64,000 nucleotides of DNA, taken from NCBI GenBank assembly GCA_965178125.1, contig OZ237737.1:992001-1056000 (forward strand). The letters run 5' to 3'. The notes beneath the pieces were generated by a model. The model did not search any database. It saw nothing but the letters and a program-made list of their open reading frames with translations, and had not been told where the DNA came from. The translations under genes were made by a program, and so were the position numbers. Position 1 is the stretch's first letter, and each line of letters opens with the position of its first letter. The DNA is from Bilabrum cf. latius. Lineage: Eukaryota > Bigyra: Bicosoecida > Bigyra > Bicosoecida. Shown here in pieces: positions 26,901 through 40,300 of the stretch.

Positions 26901-27453
26901 TGGGTTCTTCAACCCGCAGGGATTCATGACTGCCACCAAGCAGCAGGTGGCGCGCGCACACCACTGGGCCCTCGATGTGGTGGAGTACAACTGCAGCGTG
27001 ACTGCCGTGGAGAAGCTGGAGCAGGCCGTGGGTGGCAACAAGGACGGCGTGCTCGTCTACGGGCTCTCCCTGGACGGTGCCGCGTGGGAGAGGGCCAAGG
27101 GGATGAAGGGCCTCGGTCCCGCCGCGGAGGGCGGTAGTGGCGGGAGGGGCAACTCGGGGGGACAGCAGGACAAGGTCCAAGAGATGGGCTTCCTGACCGA
27201 GCTGCCTCCCCGCATCCAGTACGTCTCACTGCCCATCCTGTGGGTATCTGCCCTTGATAAGACAGAGTACAAGAGGCAGAATAAGAGTAGGCACCTGTAC
27301 AAGTGTCCGCTGTACAAGTACCCGCTGCGGATGGACCTGTATTTGATCGCGATGATCGACCTGCCATACCGGCTTGGAGGCCTGTCTGCGTAGGAGGGTG
27401 AGGATTACTGGATCAAGAGGGGCGTGGCCTTGCTGTGTGCCACGGAGGTGTGA
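11919..27453 (+). CDS. Axonemal dynein heavy chain, three exons (5,063 aa)
   Basis: Exons are 11919-12155, 12376-12498 and 12622-27453, all phase 0 with GT-AG introns, ending at TGA 27451-27453. This is the motor subunit that hydrolyses ATP to slide axonemal doublets. The N-terminal tail spans residues 1 to about 2130. The AAA1 P-loop GPAGTGKT is at residue 2140 (18679), AAA2 GPTGGGKT at about 2424 (19531), AAA3 GGPGTAKT at about 2869 (20866), and AAA4 GVGGSGKQ at about 3244 (21991). The coiled-coil stalk with the microtubule-binding domain is at about 3470-3820, then AAA5/6 (EWNLQGLP, DFTVTMQGLEDQLLGRV) and a typical C-terminal domain ending WIKRGVALLCATEV. Nine TAGs are in frame (15622, 16159, 18175, 18370, 19660, 24526, 25213, 25267, 27391); those at 18175 and 18370 fall at Gln positions of the family. 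A long charged insert lies at about 15400-15620. The sequence looks outer-arm-like (DNAH5/DNAH8 group), but the exact class is uncertain. Confidence 0.93.
12156..12375 (+). other. Intron 1 of the dynein gene
   Basis: The donor GTGAGA follows ...GAG GAG, and the acceptor is ...GCGCAG before TCAAAAGC. It is 220 nt and phase 0. It joins the tail sequence ending in SSTEE to SKASSDDARLLITDG. The choice of acceptor keeps the frame with the next donor; the nearby CTAG at 12341-12344 would not. Confidence 0.75.
12499..12621 (+). other. Intron 2 of the dynein gene
   Basis: The donor GTGAGT comes directly after ...ACGGACAAG and the acceptor is TTCTCACACAG. It is 123 nt and phase 0. It joins GVYFIRVCDPSKQINTDK to ESDGDLLSGELD. 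Both splice sites are close to consensus. Confidence 0.82.
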
Positions 27454-27713
27454 TATACTGATGAATTGATGCGAAAAGTTAGCGTACGCCAAATACAAGC
27501 CGTAGAATTTATTGGAGGCCTATTCCTGTTTCACCCCACGCATGATCCGGATCAATTGCCTTTGTTTGCACTCAACAGCATCTGCTATCATGTTGAACGC
27601 AACGCGGAAGTCTCCAGGACTACCATGGCTGGCTGGCGGCAAATCGCATCTTGGGAGCCCAGAGAAATTTCCTGCCAACGTGCACCTCGTTTCAGCTCTG
27701 CTTTCCACTCATT

Positions 27714-30518
27714 TCACTTCCGCGCGTTGCTCTTGGCGCTCCTTGCCGACTTCGTCCCGCCGGCGTCATCCAAACCACCAGAGGACAGCGCTCGCGCTAC
27801 CTGCACAGCCTCAGGGTGGAGCACGCGAACAACTACGTGCACGATGCCCTGCGCTGCTACTTCCTCAGTGAGGCCGAGAGACTCAAGGGACCTGCCCTTG
27901 CCCCCGGCAAACATCGAACGGATCGCCGCGCTCGGCCCCACGCCTCCCTTAGGCCCAAGCGCCTTCCCAGCGGCTGCTCCTGCCTGTCGCACTGCTGCCG
28001 TGCCAGCTGCCGTGTCCCAGCGGAAAATTGACCCGGACTTGCGTCCATTCATCCACACCTCGCATATCAATGACTACCCCGCTTTGCCTGCGGCCGCTGC
28101 ATCTATCGTGTCCCCGCCTTTAATCCTTCGCGACGAGGCCTTTGCCGACCGGGCGCTGGCTTTGGCTGAGCGGGCAGACTTGTCTCCCTTGCCTGCAGCC
28201 GCGAGGATATCGCCAGCGCTCGGCTGCAGCCGAGGCTGCACGAGAGATTTCAGCGATGGTCGCCTCTCCACTGCCTCCTTTAGCATTTGCTCGATGCTTG
28301 TCACGTCTGGGCGAGCCAGCATAACAACCCTGCCCTCCAGTTCCTGCGCCATCTCCGGCAGCATGGACTGCACGTCCAAAGGAACGTCTTCGTGGCTGTC
28401 TTTTGCAGCAGCGTCGGCATCCAAGCCGATCGCCGCGGCCGCATCTGCGTCCAAGTCTGCCCTTGATGAGTCGAGGCGGTCGGACACCACAGCGTAGGCA
28501 CCAGTGGTCGCGTGCCCAAGCCGCGCAGAATCGGAGGCAGGTGCTCGAGTGGCAGGGACCAGCTCCTCGGCGAGGACTGTCAAGGCCTTGCCTGCCAATG
28601 CCACCCTGCGGCCTTCCTTCGCGGCCTTCTCCTTGTCGGCCTGGCTCTCGTCGGCGTCGCCGCCCCCCTTGCCCCTCGACGATGCCTTTCCACCCCGTGC
28701 GCTCGATTTCCTGGACGAGCTCTTGCCTGTAGCGGCGGTGTCTCCGCCTCCCAGAGAAGAGGCCTGCCGTGCCTCCCTGCATTGCCTGACCAAGGCAGAC
28801 TCTGCGATTTGCTCCGAGACTGAGGGCACAGACACGGCTCCTGGTGCTGCGCTCCGCTCGGTAGAAGCAGGCTCAACAGGCTGTTCTGCCTGCTCCTGCT
28901 GCAGAATCGCGTTAATGGCAGCCTCGTCGTTCTTCAGAGTCGCCTCCCTAAGGGCTCTCGCCATGCGGGCTTCTGCCATGGCAGCTACCATGAACGCGCT
29001 CCCATCTCCGAGGAACACAGGAGGGACGGCTGCGTGCTGCGCAGCCTCATCTGCAACAGGTGCGCCACCCGTTGCGGATGCACCGGGCTTGGGCTGCTGC
29101 GGCAGACCCAAGGTGAGTGCAGCCGCATCAATCGTGGGAGTCGCAATGAAATGCAGAGCTACCCTCGCCTCGTCCCTGCCGCGGCCCAGGATGCAAACCT
29201 TGTGCGGCACCACGTGCAGGTGCGGGCGAAGCAGCAGCAGGACTTGGTGATCGGCAGACGCCAGCGCAGATGCAGAAGCATCCTTTGAGGGCCCTGCTCC
29301 AGACCCAGACCTAGACCCAGGCTTGGCTCCGATGGATCCCTTCATGGGAGGCCTGGAACCCGCAGAGGCTGCATCTTCCGTGCCAAGTGCCAGACGAGGC
29401 ACAGACCCTTGAGCGAGGCGAGGCGATGGGACCCCGGCTGCGGTCAGGTCACTCTGACGCTGCCGAGGTTCACCCGCACCGCGACGTCTTGCCCCCGCTC
29501 CCCCTCGCCCGCCCTTGGATTTGGGTTTGGCGAATGGGTCCGCCGGGACGGCAGATGGCGGTGGGGGTGGACTCTTTCCATCCACGAGCACGTTGTTGCC
29601 CTGCTCCACCAGCACGTCGAGGGGCAGGTACAGTCCGTCCACGCCTCCGTCCACCAGGCGGCGCAGCATCAGAGAGGCCCTGGAGCTGCCTAGGATCTTG
29701 CGGAGATCGGGATGGGGTGGCACGGCAGTTGCATCCAGTCCGTTACGGAGCTTTGCCGATGGTTGCATGCCGCTCGTTGGTCCAGCAGCAGCGATCCCGG
29801 GGTCTGCCAGCATGGGAAACCCTTCGCTGAATGTGACTGTGGCCCCCATCCTAGCGGCTGGACCGTCGCGCGTGGAGCCAATCGATGCGGATGTGGTCTC
29901 GAAGGCCGGGTTACCGCCTGTCCATGCGGTCGGTCGGCTCTTTTTCTTGCTCCCGACTCTGCTTGCTTCCGCCTGTCGCTCGGACTCGGTGCTCTGCGCA
30001 ACCACGCGCGCGATTTGGTTGAAACCATCTGGATCATCGCGATAATACGCAACTACAGGTGCTCGGGCCGCAGCTACGATGTACTTGACAACCACAGCTG
30101 CCTCGCTGTCAGGCAGTTTGTTTCTGTCACCGTGCAGAGCCTTTGCAGCGTCAAAACTTCGGAGAAAAAGCGTCGGCCGCTCAACTGGAGACAGTACTTC
30201 CGTGGCTTCATTTGCAGGGACGCGCATAGCAGCATACAAGGGCACACCCTCTGTTAATCTTCTGCAATCGAGAGGCAGGGACACAGATCGCCCACCGCGA
30301 GACCCAGTGCTGGATACTGCATCTCGGCCAGCGGTACCGGTGCGTCGTGCTGCTCCGATCGCCGTTGAGATCATCCTAGAATCCGGGCGCAAAGCAGCCC
30401 CAGTTCTGTCTCCGATCGTAGACGGAAAGGGTGATAATAGCTGTCCTTGCATTCGCCGACCGCCTGCCCTACCGCGGGACAGCGAGGCAGTAGATGGCTG
30501 CCCAGTGACTGCTGCCAT
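27714..30518 (-). CDS. Low-complexity protein of unknown function (934 aa)
   Basis: ATG at 30518-30516 is preceded two codons upstream by an in-frame TAA, which fixes the start. The frame runs to TGA 27716-27714 through one TAG (28076-28074) read as Gln; without it the last 120 residues would be missed. The protein is rich in Ala, Ser, Gly, Arg and Lys, with repeated SARSAKAS-type segments near 28100-28160 and a Lys/Ser/Gly stretch near 28670. More ordered blocks occur around residues 105-160 (TLFLRSFDAAKALHGD, VVVKYIVAAARAPVVAYY), 300-330 (GLYLPLDVLVEQGNNVLVDG), 470-500 (LHVVPHKVCILGRG) and the C-terminus (SLICEVWMNGRKSGSIFRW, VHVVVRVLHPEAVQVA). No signal peptide or membrane helix is seen. 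I do not recognise the family. A role in cilia is possible only by proximity to the dynein gene. Confidence 0.6.
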
Positions 30519-31391
30519 GTCTTATAGCACACAATAAGTAACTGTCGATCTGACGACTCGAAACGAATTCGACTTGCTTCGAAAACTTGGATGAATCGAC
30601 TGAGGCATAGGTCCGTTTGGATGCTGAACAATTTATCGCTTCATCTTCGCAAGATGCCAGTTGTGTCGCACACCAACAAATTGGTCTGGTCGCATGTCAG
30701 GCGGTGTGAATGAAAGAAAATAAGCGGGTATCCGATTTTCCAGATCCAAATAGTGTTGGGACCCAAACTCAGATGGAGTTGGGTAGCTGCATTTGAGCTG
30801 GACAAGCCAGCGCACATCATCTCTTTCGGCCTGCACGCCTGGTGAAATCAGGTTATTCGCTATCGGTGGGGCTGCAGCGATTGCATGCCTGCATTGTTGG
30901 AGTACCCTGTGAGAATATGCTGAAGCACGACGTAGGGTTTGGGACTCCATTCAAAGCAGCAGCCGTGACGGCAGCCGGCTGCAGGTTGTGTCGCCGCGCG
31001 CTGCGGCTCGGCCGGTGCCAGTGGTTCCGCAATTTCGCGGCGATCCATCCGTCTGTGCGCGTGCACAACCAGCCAACTCCGAGCGTAGATCTGCCTAGGC
31101 ATTCGTTTCTGCGGGGCAATCTTAATATAGTGAGCTACATAAGAAGTCTGCGGCAACTTAGATGATGTGTACTGTGCACTCACGGGCTGGTGGTGCATCG
31201 ACGATGTATGCCCCCAGCCTCGGCGCCTCGTGCAGCTCGTGTTTGGGCAAATTAATGTACTTTGGAGCACGAGAAGATGCACTATTAATACACATATAGC
31301 GATTCAATCCTTTATGCATTACTTCGCGCAGGACGAAGCCTCACATCTGGAGATTCGAAAGCTGACGTCGACGACCCGAGCGCGTGCAAGC
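30519..31391. other. Divergent intergenic region
   Basis: About 870 bp separate the divergent starts at 30518 (-) and 31392 (+). It holds short overlapping ORFs without domains, and I accept none as a gene. It is the likely promoter region for both neighbours. No RNA gene was recognised. Confidence 0.4.
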
Positions 31392-34300
31392 ATGGCTTTA
31401 TCGATGCTGTTACCCACGTGGGCGACCCTTATCACAAACGCATTGGTATTTGCCTTGCTCATACCACCATCTTTTGTTCACGGGTAGGACCCTGCAGCAT
31501 TTTTGGACGGCGATCGCTCCTTCGTGAGTGCCGATATTCCGGACCTCGGAGACGCTTTCACGGTAGAGATGTGGATCTTTGCCACTTCCGTAGACCAAGA
31601 CTTCTGCGTCGTGTCGTTTGGAGCTGATTTTTAGCCCCCCATTGTCGAAATCGCGCTAGGGAATCCAGGGGCGGGACACGGTGGAAAGCTCGAGGTACAG
31701 GTCGCAAACTCCGCGACAGAAGGGGGCATTGTTCGCACGGATGCGGACCGGCTGTCGGCCTCGAAATGGACGCATATCGCTGTTGTTGTCGACTCTGCAG
31801 CCAGCGGGCTTTTGCCGGGACAAACCCGCGCTGTCCTGTACTTCGACGGAGCGGTGAAGGCGCAAGGCATCCTGCCGAAACCGGCTGCCGCCTCTCGAGA
31901 CAAGCACTAGTTTGGCAGGTCACTGCTCGGCCGGCCGTCTCTTGCCGGAATTGTGGATGGCATCCGCGTCTGGTCGGTGGCACGGACCGCCGAGCAGATC
32001 AAGTCTTCCATTTTCTCGACCATCCAACACCCTTCCGTCGGCCTCTTGCTGTCCCTTCCCATGAACGTGACTGAAGGGGAAGACGTCAAGGGGCTCGGCA
32101 GAGCCCCAGCCACCTTGCAGGAGCTGGTGCTGAGGGCACGTACGGGCGCGATCCCCAGCGTGAAGCTCGTGGACCTCGCAAATGTGACGAGTGCACTGGC
32201 GCTCGAGCCTCCCCGCCTGCATTGCGAGTCGACCGCCTGTGTCGTGCCGGTTCCGCCGCCGAGGGAGCGGGTCCTATGCGGCGATGGTCGTCGGTTCCCA
32301 GGGCTGGAAGAGTGCGACACTGGCGGCAACTTGGACGGCTGCACCGCAGAATGCAAGGTGCGGGAGGGGTACCTGTGTAGCGGGGGGGAGGACCTGCAGT
32401 CGCCCGACACGTGCGTGCGCGGATCCATTGTGTTCCAGGACGGCTTTGAATCGGAGCAGGACGCTGTTTCCTGGAAATGGAACGAGGAGACCGCCACTGA
32501 TGACCGCACAGCCCTCGGTCGCGCGCACTGGAGCACGGCGCCGGAGTTCAAGGCAGGCGGGGAGGCAGGACTGCGCCTGCGGGTGGATGCAAGGGAGCTC
32601 CACGAGGGCTGCGAGCCTCTAATTAGCCCGGCCGGCGGTGTGTTCCTCGCTGGAAACCAGCCAACGTAGGACGCAGACAGCGCGGCCGATTTCGTGAGCG
32701 CGGGGTCGGCATCATCTGGTCCGGCGCAGCACACCTCGGTCGTATCGTGGCCTATCAGCGGCAGCGCGCAGCTGTCGCAGCTGCCTGTGGATCCTCCCAG
32801 GTCTGGTCGTGTGCTGCAGCTCGGATCCAGCAACACCTTGTCGTCGGAGGCAACGACATACTACGCAGTGGGTCCCAAGTCTGGGGCCTACGACAACGCC
32901 GACGCTATCCGGGCGCCTTCGGGTGCCATTTCGCTGCGATTCCGTGTCAGTGCCGTGGCCATGGTGCAGCCGAACAGCTTTGGGAACGGGTTCGAGTACG
33001 ACGGCGAAAGAGATCTGTTGGATCTGGTGTTATTCGACAGCAACGGTGACGCGGTGCCTAGCCGACGGCTGACTCCGAGCACTGCTGCGTTCCCGTCCAG
33101 GCCGGGCCGCTGGGAACGCATCGTGATGGATGTGGAGGTGGTTGGCGGGCCCATCTAGCGAGCCAAGGTGGCGGATTTCGAGGCGCGCTTCGGTCGTCGC
33201 ATGCGAAACAAGAAGGGGTTCGTGTGGATGACTGACCTAAGCGTCATTCGCCATTGCCCTGGGCTGCCCCCGGGAATTGCCTTGTGGCTGCGAGCGGACC
33301 GCCCCGGAGTTCCCCTGGTGGACGGGCAGCAGGTGTCCCAGTGGTCTGACTACTCAGGCCAAGGTGCCAATGCCCAGGCCCCGCAAAGCAGCAAGGCTCC
33401 GGTGCTGAAGCTCGGGACAAGCGACGCGGCGGGACTCCCCGTCATCCGCTTTGACGGCGTTGATGACCAGCTCGGTTTCGACGAGAGCAACGTGAAACTG
33501 GAGCGGCCGTTTACGCTGTTTCTGCTCGCGAGGTATGTCGAAGGTGGGGCTCGCCGGGAGATCCTTCAAGGAATCCAGGAACGCTAGATCAACTGCCACT
33601 ACTACGATCGGATTGGGCTCTACATGCGGTCGGCGTGGATGAGTTTGGAAACGCTCCCTGCCGCAGAGCGGTACAAGTTCCAGCTGTGCGTCACCCAGCT
33701 CAGAAGGGACTACAATGGCTTCCGTTGGCAAGGCACTGAGCGTGCTATGCTGCGATCGTATCTCAACGAGCCACTGGGCCTTTCCATGGGCGGTCCTGGG
33801 TACTCTAACTCACCGTCGAACGCCGACGTTGCCGAGATGATGGTGTACCGCCGCGATCTATCAGAGCAAGAGATTGTCAATGTGGAGCACTATCTCGCGA
33901 AGAAATGGGGCCTCGGCTCGGTACTTCCCTCTGGTCACTAGCAAGCCATTGTGCCCTACGGCTACGAGTCTGCGCTGCATGCGCAGCAGGAGGCAGTGGC
34001 CCTGCGGGAAGCTGAGAGCGCGGCTCTCTCTGGTTCAACGTCTGCATCGACCAGCAGTGGGGGCGATGGCACAGACAACACCGGCATCAGTGCCCTTGCG
34101 CCCACTGGAGGTAACGAGCTTGACACTGACGTTAATCCCCTAGTGGCCACCGTGGCTGCTCAGCACGGCACCGTGGACTATTTCCACACCCACCGACTAG
34201 AGACGCAGCTCGTGGATGAGCCGTTCAAGCACATCTCGTGGGGGCGCAGGACCGTCGTCGGCCTGGATGACGCTACAGTGCTAACGATGAAGGTGAACGT

Positions 34301-37300
34301 GCGGAGACAGCCAATGTTTGCCGGTTTTGCCCTTCAGGTCATCGTTGCGGACGCAGCTGGCCGCGATGAGCAAGGAACCACTGCTGCGCAGCTACCTGCG
34401 TACCACGAGTGCTTCCAAAAGCGCACCGGCTGCGGCTCGCTTCGAGTGATCCGACTGTGCGTCAACTCAGGGGCACACCTAGGAGGCTGTGACGATATGC
34501 AAGAGGTACCACTAAGGGAATGGCGAACCATCACCATCCCCATCGCACAGAAGATCCGTGCCATCTACGGCGCCAACACCAGGGCACCCACCGCCGTGGC
34601 AGTGTTGCTGGCAGCTGCCGCCCCCGAGGGCGTCTCCGAGGTATACATTGACGACGTTAGCGTAGTCAAGCTGAATGAATCGTCCATCTTGGCCCCCGGA
34701 GCTGACACCTCATCCGGGTCAGCTGCGTCTGTGGCCGCAGCGGCAAGCGCATCTCCAGGGCAGTGCCCGCGCTACGCCGCGTACAGCCTTGCGTCCACTT
34801 CTCGCGCGCACGCCCTATCCCTGCAGGCCACCATGAGCGGGTCTGGCTCCTCGTTTGACCAGTTTTGGACCACTAGGGCGGCTTCTGGCAGCATTTCTGC
34901 GTCTGTTGCTAGTGCCGGTTCCTAGCCAACTACAGGATCCCCTGTGGCACAGGATCAGATCCTTCGCATCACTGGCACGGTGCCCAGCTCGGCAGCCCAG
35001 CTAGGTGACAATCTCTTGATTTCAGCCTCGGGTGGTCTGGCAAACTCGGAAGTGGTCCGGTAGACGATCGGAGAGGCTGACCCGCGATCTGCCTCAGCTT
35101 TCTCAGCAGACTCGTACTCGCGCGACAGGATTGAAACCGTGCAAGTCGCGACTCTTTCTGGCACCGACACTGCTAGTGACGCGCTGCCTTCAATAGAGTT
35201 GTGCGGCGGGGACGTGTCAATTCAATACAACCCCACAGACGAAAAATGGAAGTATGCCTTGCCATCTGGGGGGCTGGCGGACCCGCCGTCAACGTTCATT
35301 CATATCAAGACGGATGAAGACGGCGACGGCCAGGCAACCGACGAAGAGTGGAGCCCCGGAGAGAAGGCAAGAAACCTGGGAACCATCATCCCCTTCGACG
35401 AGCAATGCACGTACACGTTTGACTTCAGGGTCGATGGCATCCAGAGGTACTGGACGCAGCTTTTCCAGAGGGGCAGCAACGCGAACGGGTACTCTTACAT
35501 ACAGGATGATGGGGCAGACACTCGGGTGAGCGGTGGGGCCGACAGGCAGCCTGCAGTGTTCTTGCGTTACAATTAGCCTCGCCTCCACATTCGACAGGCA
35601 ACGCGGACCAACTGGAACCATGGGTGCGACCCCTTGGTCGTAATGACGCTGCGCAAATGGACGCACTACGCGATCGTGCTCACGATGACTGGGATGCGCG
35701 TGTACGTTGATGGCAACCTGGAGTGTTCCACTGGTTTTGGGGTCAACAATCCCAGGTGGAATGACGGAGTTGCCAGAGACTTCTGGACTCAAACGGGCCA
35801 CTACACCAGAGAGAGGCTCAACCGACTTAGAGATTTCAGGTATTACCGGTCCGGGCTAAACTCGTTGCAGGCTCGCAACTTGTTCTTGCAGCGGCGCAGC
35901 ATCGATTCCGCCTCTGTCGTGCTCGGATCCTCGGCCAACTTCGCCAAGATCACGTGCGCTCGCCAGGGTGGCCTATTTTCCGTGTACGAAGACGGCGTGC
36001 TGAGGTTCCTTTAGGACGCTAGCGATTTGGGCGTTGGCGTGATCACATCTGCGGCATAGGCAACTCCAGTCGGCGTGAAGGTGACTCAATCTCCGGGCAA
36101 ATCCGTCAACGTGCAGCTCCGTGGGATCGGAGTGTAGGAGCTGAAGGAAACCGCAGGATCTCCGTCGTTCTGTGCCGCGACCGGCAATTTTTACCTCTAT
36201 GTTGCGTCACAGCAGTCTACTGGATCGTCCATCGTGTTCACGCGAGGTGGTAATGCCGGCGACACGGCAGTCGCTGCCGATCCTGACTTGCTCCCTGGTA
36301 TCCTGTACTCGGATGCGTAGGATGAAGCCGAGCAACTGGTGTTTCAGGGTAGCCGAGGCCACATGGCGACCATTTCGACGGCTGCTGAGCGAGAGTGCGT
36401 GGCACAGCTCCTCGCAGCTGGTGGCTGTGCGAGGGCTTGGGTGTCTGGCAGGTATCAGAACAACTAGTGGCGATTCGATGCAGGTCCTGAGCAGTCGAGC
36501 AGAGTGCCAAACTCTGCGATATCGTGGGCTACGGGCGCGAAGCCTGCCGCAGAGCCCACCGGGCAGCAAGGTGAGGTCCACATGCTGATGCATCCCACCA
36601 AGTGCAGTGCAGATGGAGGGTCTAGGCTGGGACAGTTGGGCGACTGTACTGCCTCCTGTATCGGGGTCAGGGGATACGTGGTCGAGTTCCCGGCGCCGGA
36701 CAGGCTAGTACGCAACCATGCAGCGTTCTAGGCAGGTGCCCGCATCGTGGCCAACAGTCCAGTCATCGCAAGCACCGACATTGGGGGAGGTGGTCTCATT
36801 TCTGGTCTGTCGTACAGCGATGCAGTTGATCGAATGCGCTAGAACGTTCTGGTGCCCAGTGACTAGCAGTAGCCATGGTTGCGAAACGGTGAGGCTCAGT
36901 TTCTCTTCGCCAATCGTGGCAGTGGTACAGGCGAGAGCAACGGAGCTTAGTGGGTAGTGATTGACCTGGGTCGTGAGCAAGATGTGACTCGTGTGCGTGC
37001 ATTGCTTTCTTCTGCTGATCGACCCTTGGACGACTACGTGTAGGTGCAGGTGTCCACCACTAGCAGCTCCTCTGGGTGGTCACTCTTCGGATTAGTCGGC
37101 GAGAAGGATGGCGAGAAGTTTCTCGACCCCGCCCCGACAGAGGTGATCATAGTGCCTTCGCCTCTTGGGAATGCAGGGCCGTCGTCTAGCGGCAGCGGCG
37201 TTCACATCTCGGAGTATCACAGCGTGCGAGCCCGGTGGGTTCGCGTTGAGTTTGGCGTGCAAACGGGCAGCTCCTCCAGTGGGGGGCGGCTGGAAGGCAT

Positions 37301-40300
37301 CCGTGTCGAGGAGGTGCAGCGGAGCATCGCCAGGCTAGAGCAGCAGGTCTCCGGGTAGCCTGCCCAGGAGCTTGGCACGGATCAGTCTTCAAACGCTTTC
37401 CAGAGTGATGCTGCCGAAGATACTGGTGCTCTGGTGGTGTCGATCGTGAATGGCACCACTGGGCAATAGCGGTATGCTGCTGAGTACAACATGACTGACG
37501 TCAACTCACAAATGCGCTTTATTGATGACATCGATAAGGTAGCTATGGACGGCGATATCGTCTTGGCGGCCTCGCGCGACCTAGCAGGCGGAGGCGATCT
37601 TCTATTTGAGGACCAGTTCGACTCAGTTCTTAGCAATACCGATGTGCTGCGCACCACGTATCGTGACGCTGGGCTCGGTGTTTTCCCTCAAGTGGAAGGC
37701 AAGACACACGACGAAGCAAAAGAGTACTGCGCAGCTCAGGGTCGCAGCTTATGCCCTCGGAACCACGTCTGCAGGCCGGAGTACCCGGACTGGCCAGGAG
37801 GCGTGCCCCTGTACGGCTGGAGTCTTGACGGCAAGTCCCACGTCGCCGTGCTGGAGGGCTGGCTGACCATGGGAACTGCTCATTCCAGGGCGAACGAGGT
37901 TTGCAACCTCTACAAAGAAAATGAAGGGCGCGAAGCAACTGAAGCAGAGCAGCGTGCCTGGCAGAACAGTCGTGTCATGTGTTGCGACACAACCCCGCAG
38001 GGACCTCGCTGGAAGGCAATCGAGTACGGCGTGCGAAACAGCACCGGCCGGAACAACAACGAGAACGGCGATGCCCGCTATCCTAGCTACTGGCGAGTGC
38101 AAAATAGTCAGTTGAGACACCACGGGTACTCTTGGGGGCACCCCAGCTACTCTGGATGGGACGTGTACTCGAGGAGCTGGTCTGAGGAACGGTGCCGTGA
38201 CAAGCTCGGCGTTTCTGCCCTGATCCTTGACGAGCCTTAGGCGTATTTGTGGAGCGACATCCGTGTTGAGAGCATATTCCTGCAACACTTCCGCGGGATT
38301 GGGGCATTCCTGCGGTGGGTGGACACGAACAACTACTACTCTATCCAATTCGATCGCGAGATGGGATGCCTACGGTTCTACCGGGTAATCGATGGTGAGC
38401 CCACGAAGCTCGGTAGCACGATTCAGGTCAGCATGTCCAGGGGCCAGTGGCACATGATGGAGGCTTCGATCGTGGGTGGTCGGCTGGAACTGCGCTTCAA
38501 CGGGGAAGTAGTGGGCCAGGCCGTCGACACGGACTACCCGGATGCTGGCCACCCAAAGCTGGTCAGAGGCACGATCGGGCTTACTACATGGATGTCGTGG
38601 TACACGTACTGGCAGAGCGTCCGTGTCTATCGATCGGCTAGCGCGGATGCTTCGATAGCTTCCAACGTTACGTCTGCGCTGCGCAGCATCGGGGCTCATT
38701 CCCAGGCTGGCATTTTTGGCTCGTCGTGGAGCATTGTGGGCAGGAAGGGGGCCACACCAGGCACAGTGCCCGTCTCGGTTGACGGAGATGCCGGACTCGC
38801 GGAAGCATCGACCGTGTTCCCGTGCCAGGAGCAGCGAGCGGTTGTCGCAGAAGGCTCTCGGCAAGGCGCGGTGGTGCCAGTGCCCGTGGGTGTACAGGCT
38901 GGCAGCGATGCGCAGAGCTTTGCCGCTCGACTGGAATCTACCGGGACTACGGCATCGGCTGAGCCTTTCGGGGCCGATACTAGCTCAGGACAGCTGTTCG
39001 TTCGCGACACGTCTGCTCTAGATGCTGAGCGAAACGGCACGTTGCGAGTGAGTGTGACAGCTCAAGATGGCGGATGGGACTCCGGTTGGTTCAAGATGGG
39101 TTCACAAGCAGGCTAGTGGAGTCAAGTGGAGCTGCCACATGGTTTGGGTTCCTCTCCTTCTCAGCTCCTGGTGACTGCCACCATCAGACCGCTCTAGCGC
39201 AGCATGCGAGGGTATGAGATTCCGATGCACGGCACGACTTTCTCGAGCGACTGGTCGTGGATCAACACTTATGGTGGTGTCTAGCTGGCGATCAGCTCTG
39301 AGAGAGTCAGGTTGTTTGCCCCCACTCGATACCAGTAGGCCCCAAGTGGTGCCATCGTGCAGGTTGGTAGGGGATGGGGTGGCGTGTACGAGAACGGGGT
39401 TTGGCTTAGGGAGGCTCACGTCGCTCACGAGCATCTAGCAGACGTTAGGGTGAGGATCGCAAAGCTGCCGCCCGCGGACTTCGATTCTGGCTGGAGCTAG
39501 ATGTTCTCGAGAGCAGGGAGTGCATCGTTTCGGTAGTACAATATGCCGTCGGGCCGTCGCAAGGTTTCGAGGGTGCGAGTACTCGTCCGAGCGGACAGCG
39601 GACCGATGAAGGGCTACGTGATTGAGGCTGCTGGCTCGGCTCAGAGTGACGATGACATTTGGACGAATCACATCATTGGAGCCGTGTACGCATGGTCGGA
39701 TACCTAGGTGCGCGTGTGGGTCCCCTCGACGACGAGTCGGCCCGGGACCATCGCAGGATTGGGCGCTGGCTGGTCGAACAATCCAAACATGGTGCATCAG
39801 CTCGACCAGGCATCTGTTAAGGTCCTTGCATGGTATGGTCTTGTGGAGGAGGACGTCGATGGCAGCGAGTCGGCTGATGTGGGAGCCGCCGCTGCGCTCG
39901 CAGCGAAGCGCAATCACCCTGCCCATCCCGACTACGACAGCGGATTCTTCACAATGATCGCAAACTAGGATTCGTACCGTGAGGTGCAGCACAACCTTGG
40001 TGAAGCGCCAGGCAGGGTGCAAGTGGTGGCCACGCCGACAACCGGGTCCAACCGGGGGTTCTTCTTCGAAGGGCAGGGCATGCCCCAGTCCTCACAACGG
40101 CAAACCAGCCATGACGCGGGAGGCGTCCTATACGGGTACACGTCTGACCGAATCCGCCTATTTGCCCCGTCCCCGCTGGAGGAGGGCAGCGCATTTCCGG
40201 CCAGGAGCCGCGGCTTCTTGACTTTCGTCACAGACGGGTGGGGAGCCAACCAATTCGGGGAGGCGCAGCGCGGTGGGGATGTACGCGTGCGCATTTGGAA

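Noticed and set aside
12544-27393. A series of separate ORFs each ending in TAG along the dynein gene
   Set aside because: They lie in one frame, join without overlap or loss, and reproduce the full domain order of one dynein. Separate genes or a decayed pseudogene would show frame changes and TAA/TGA, which are absent.
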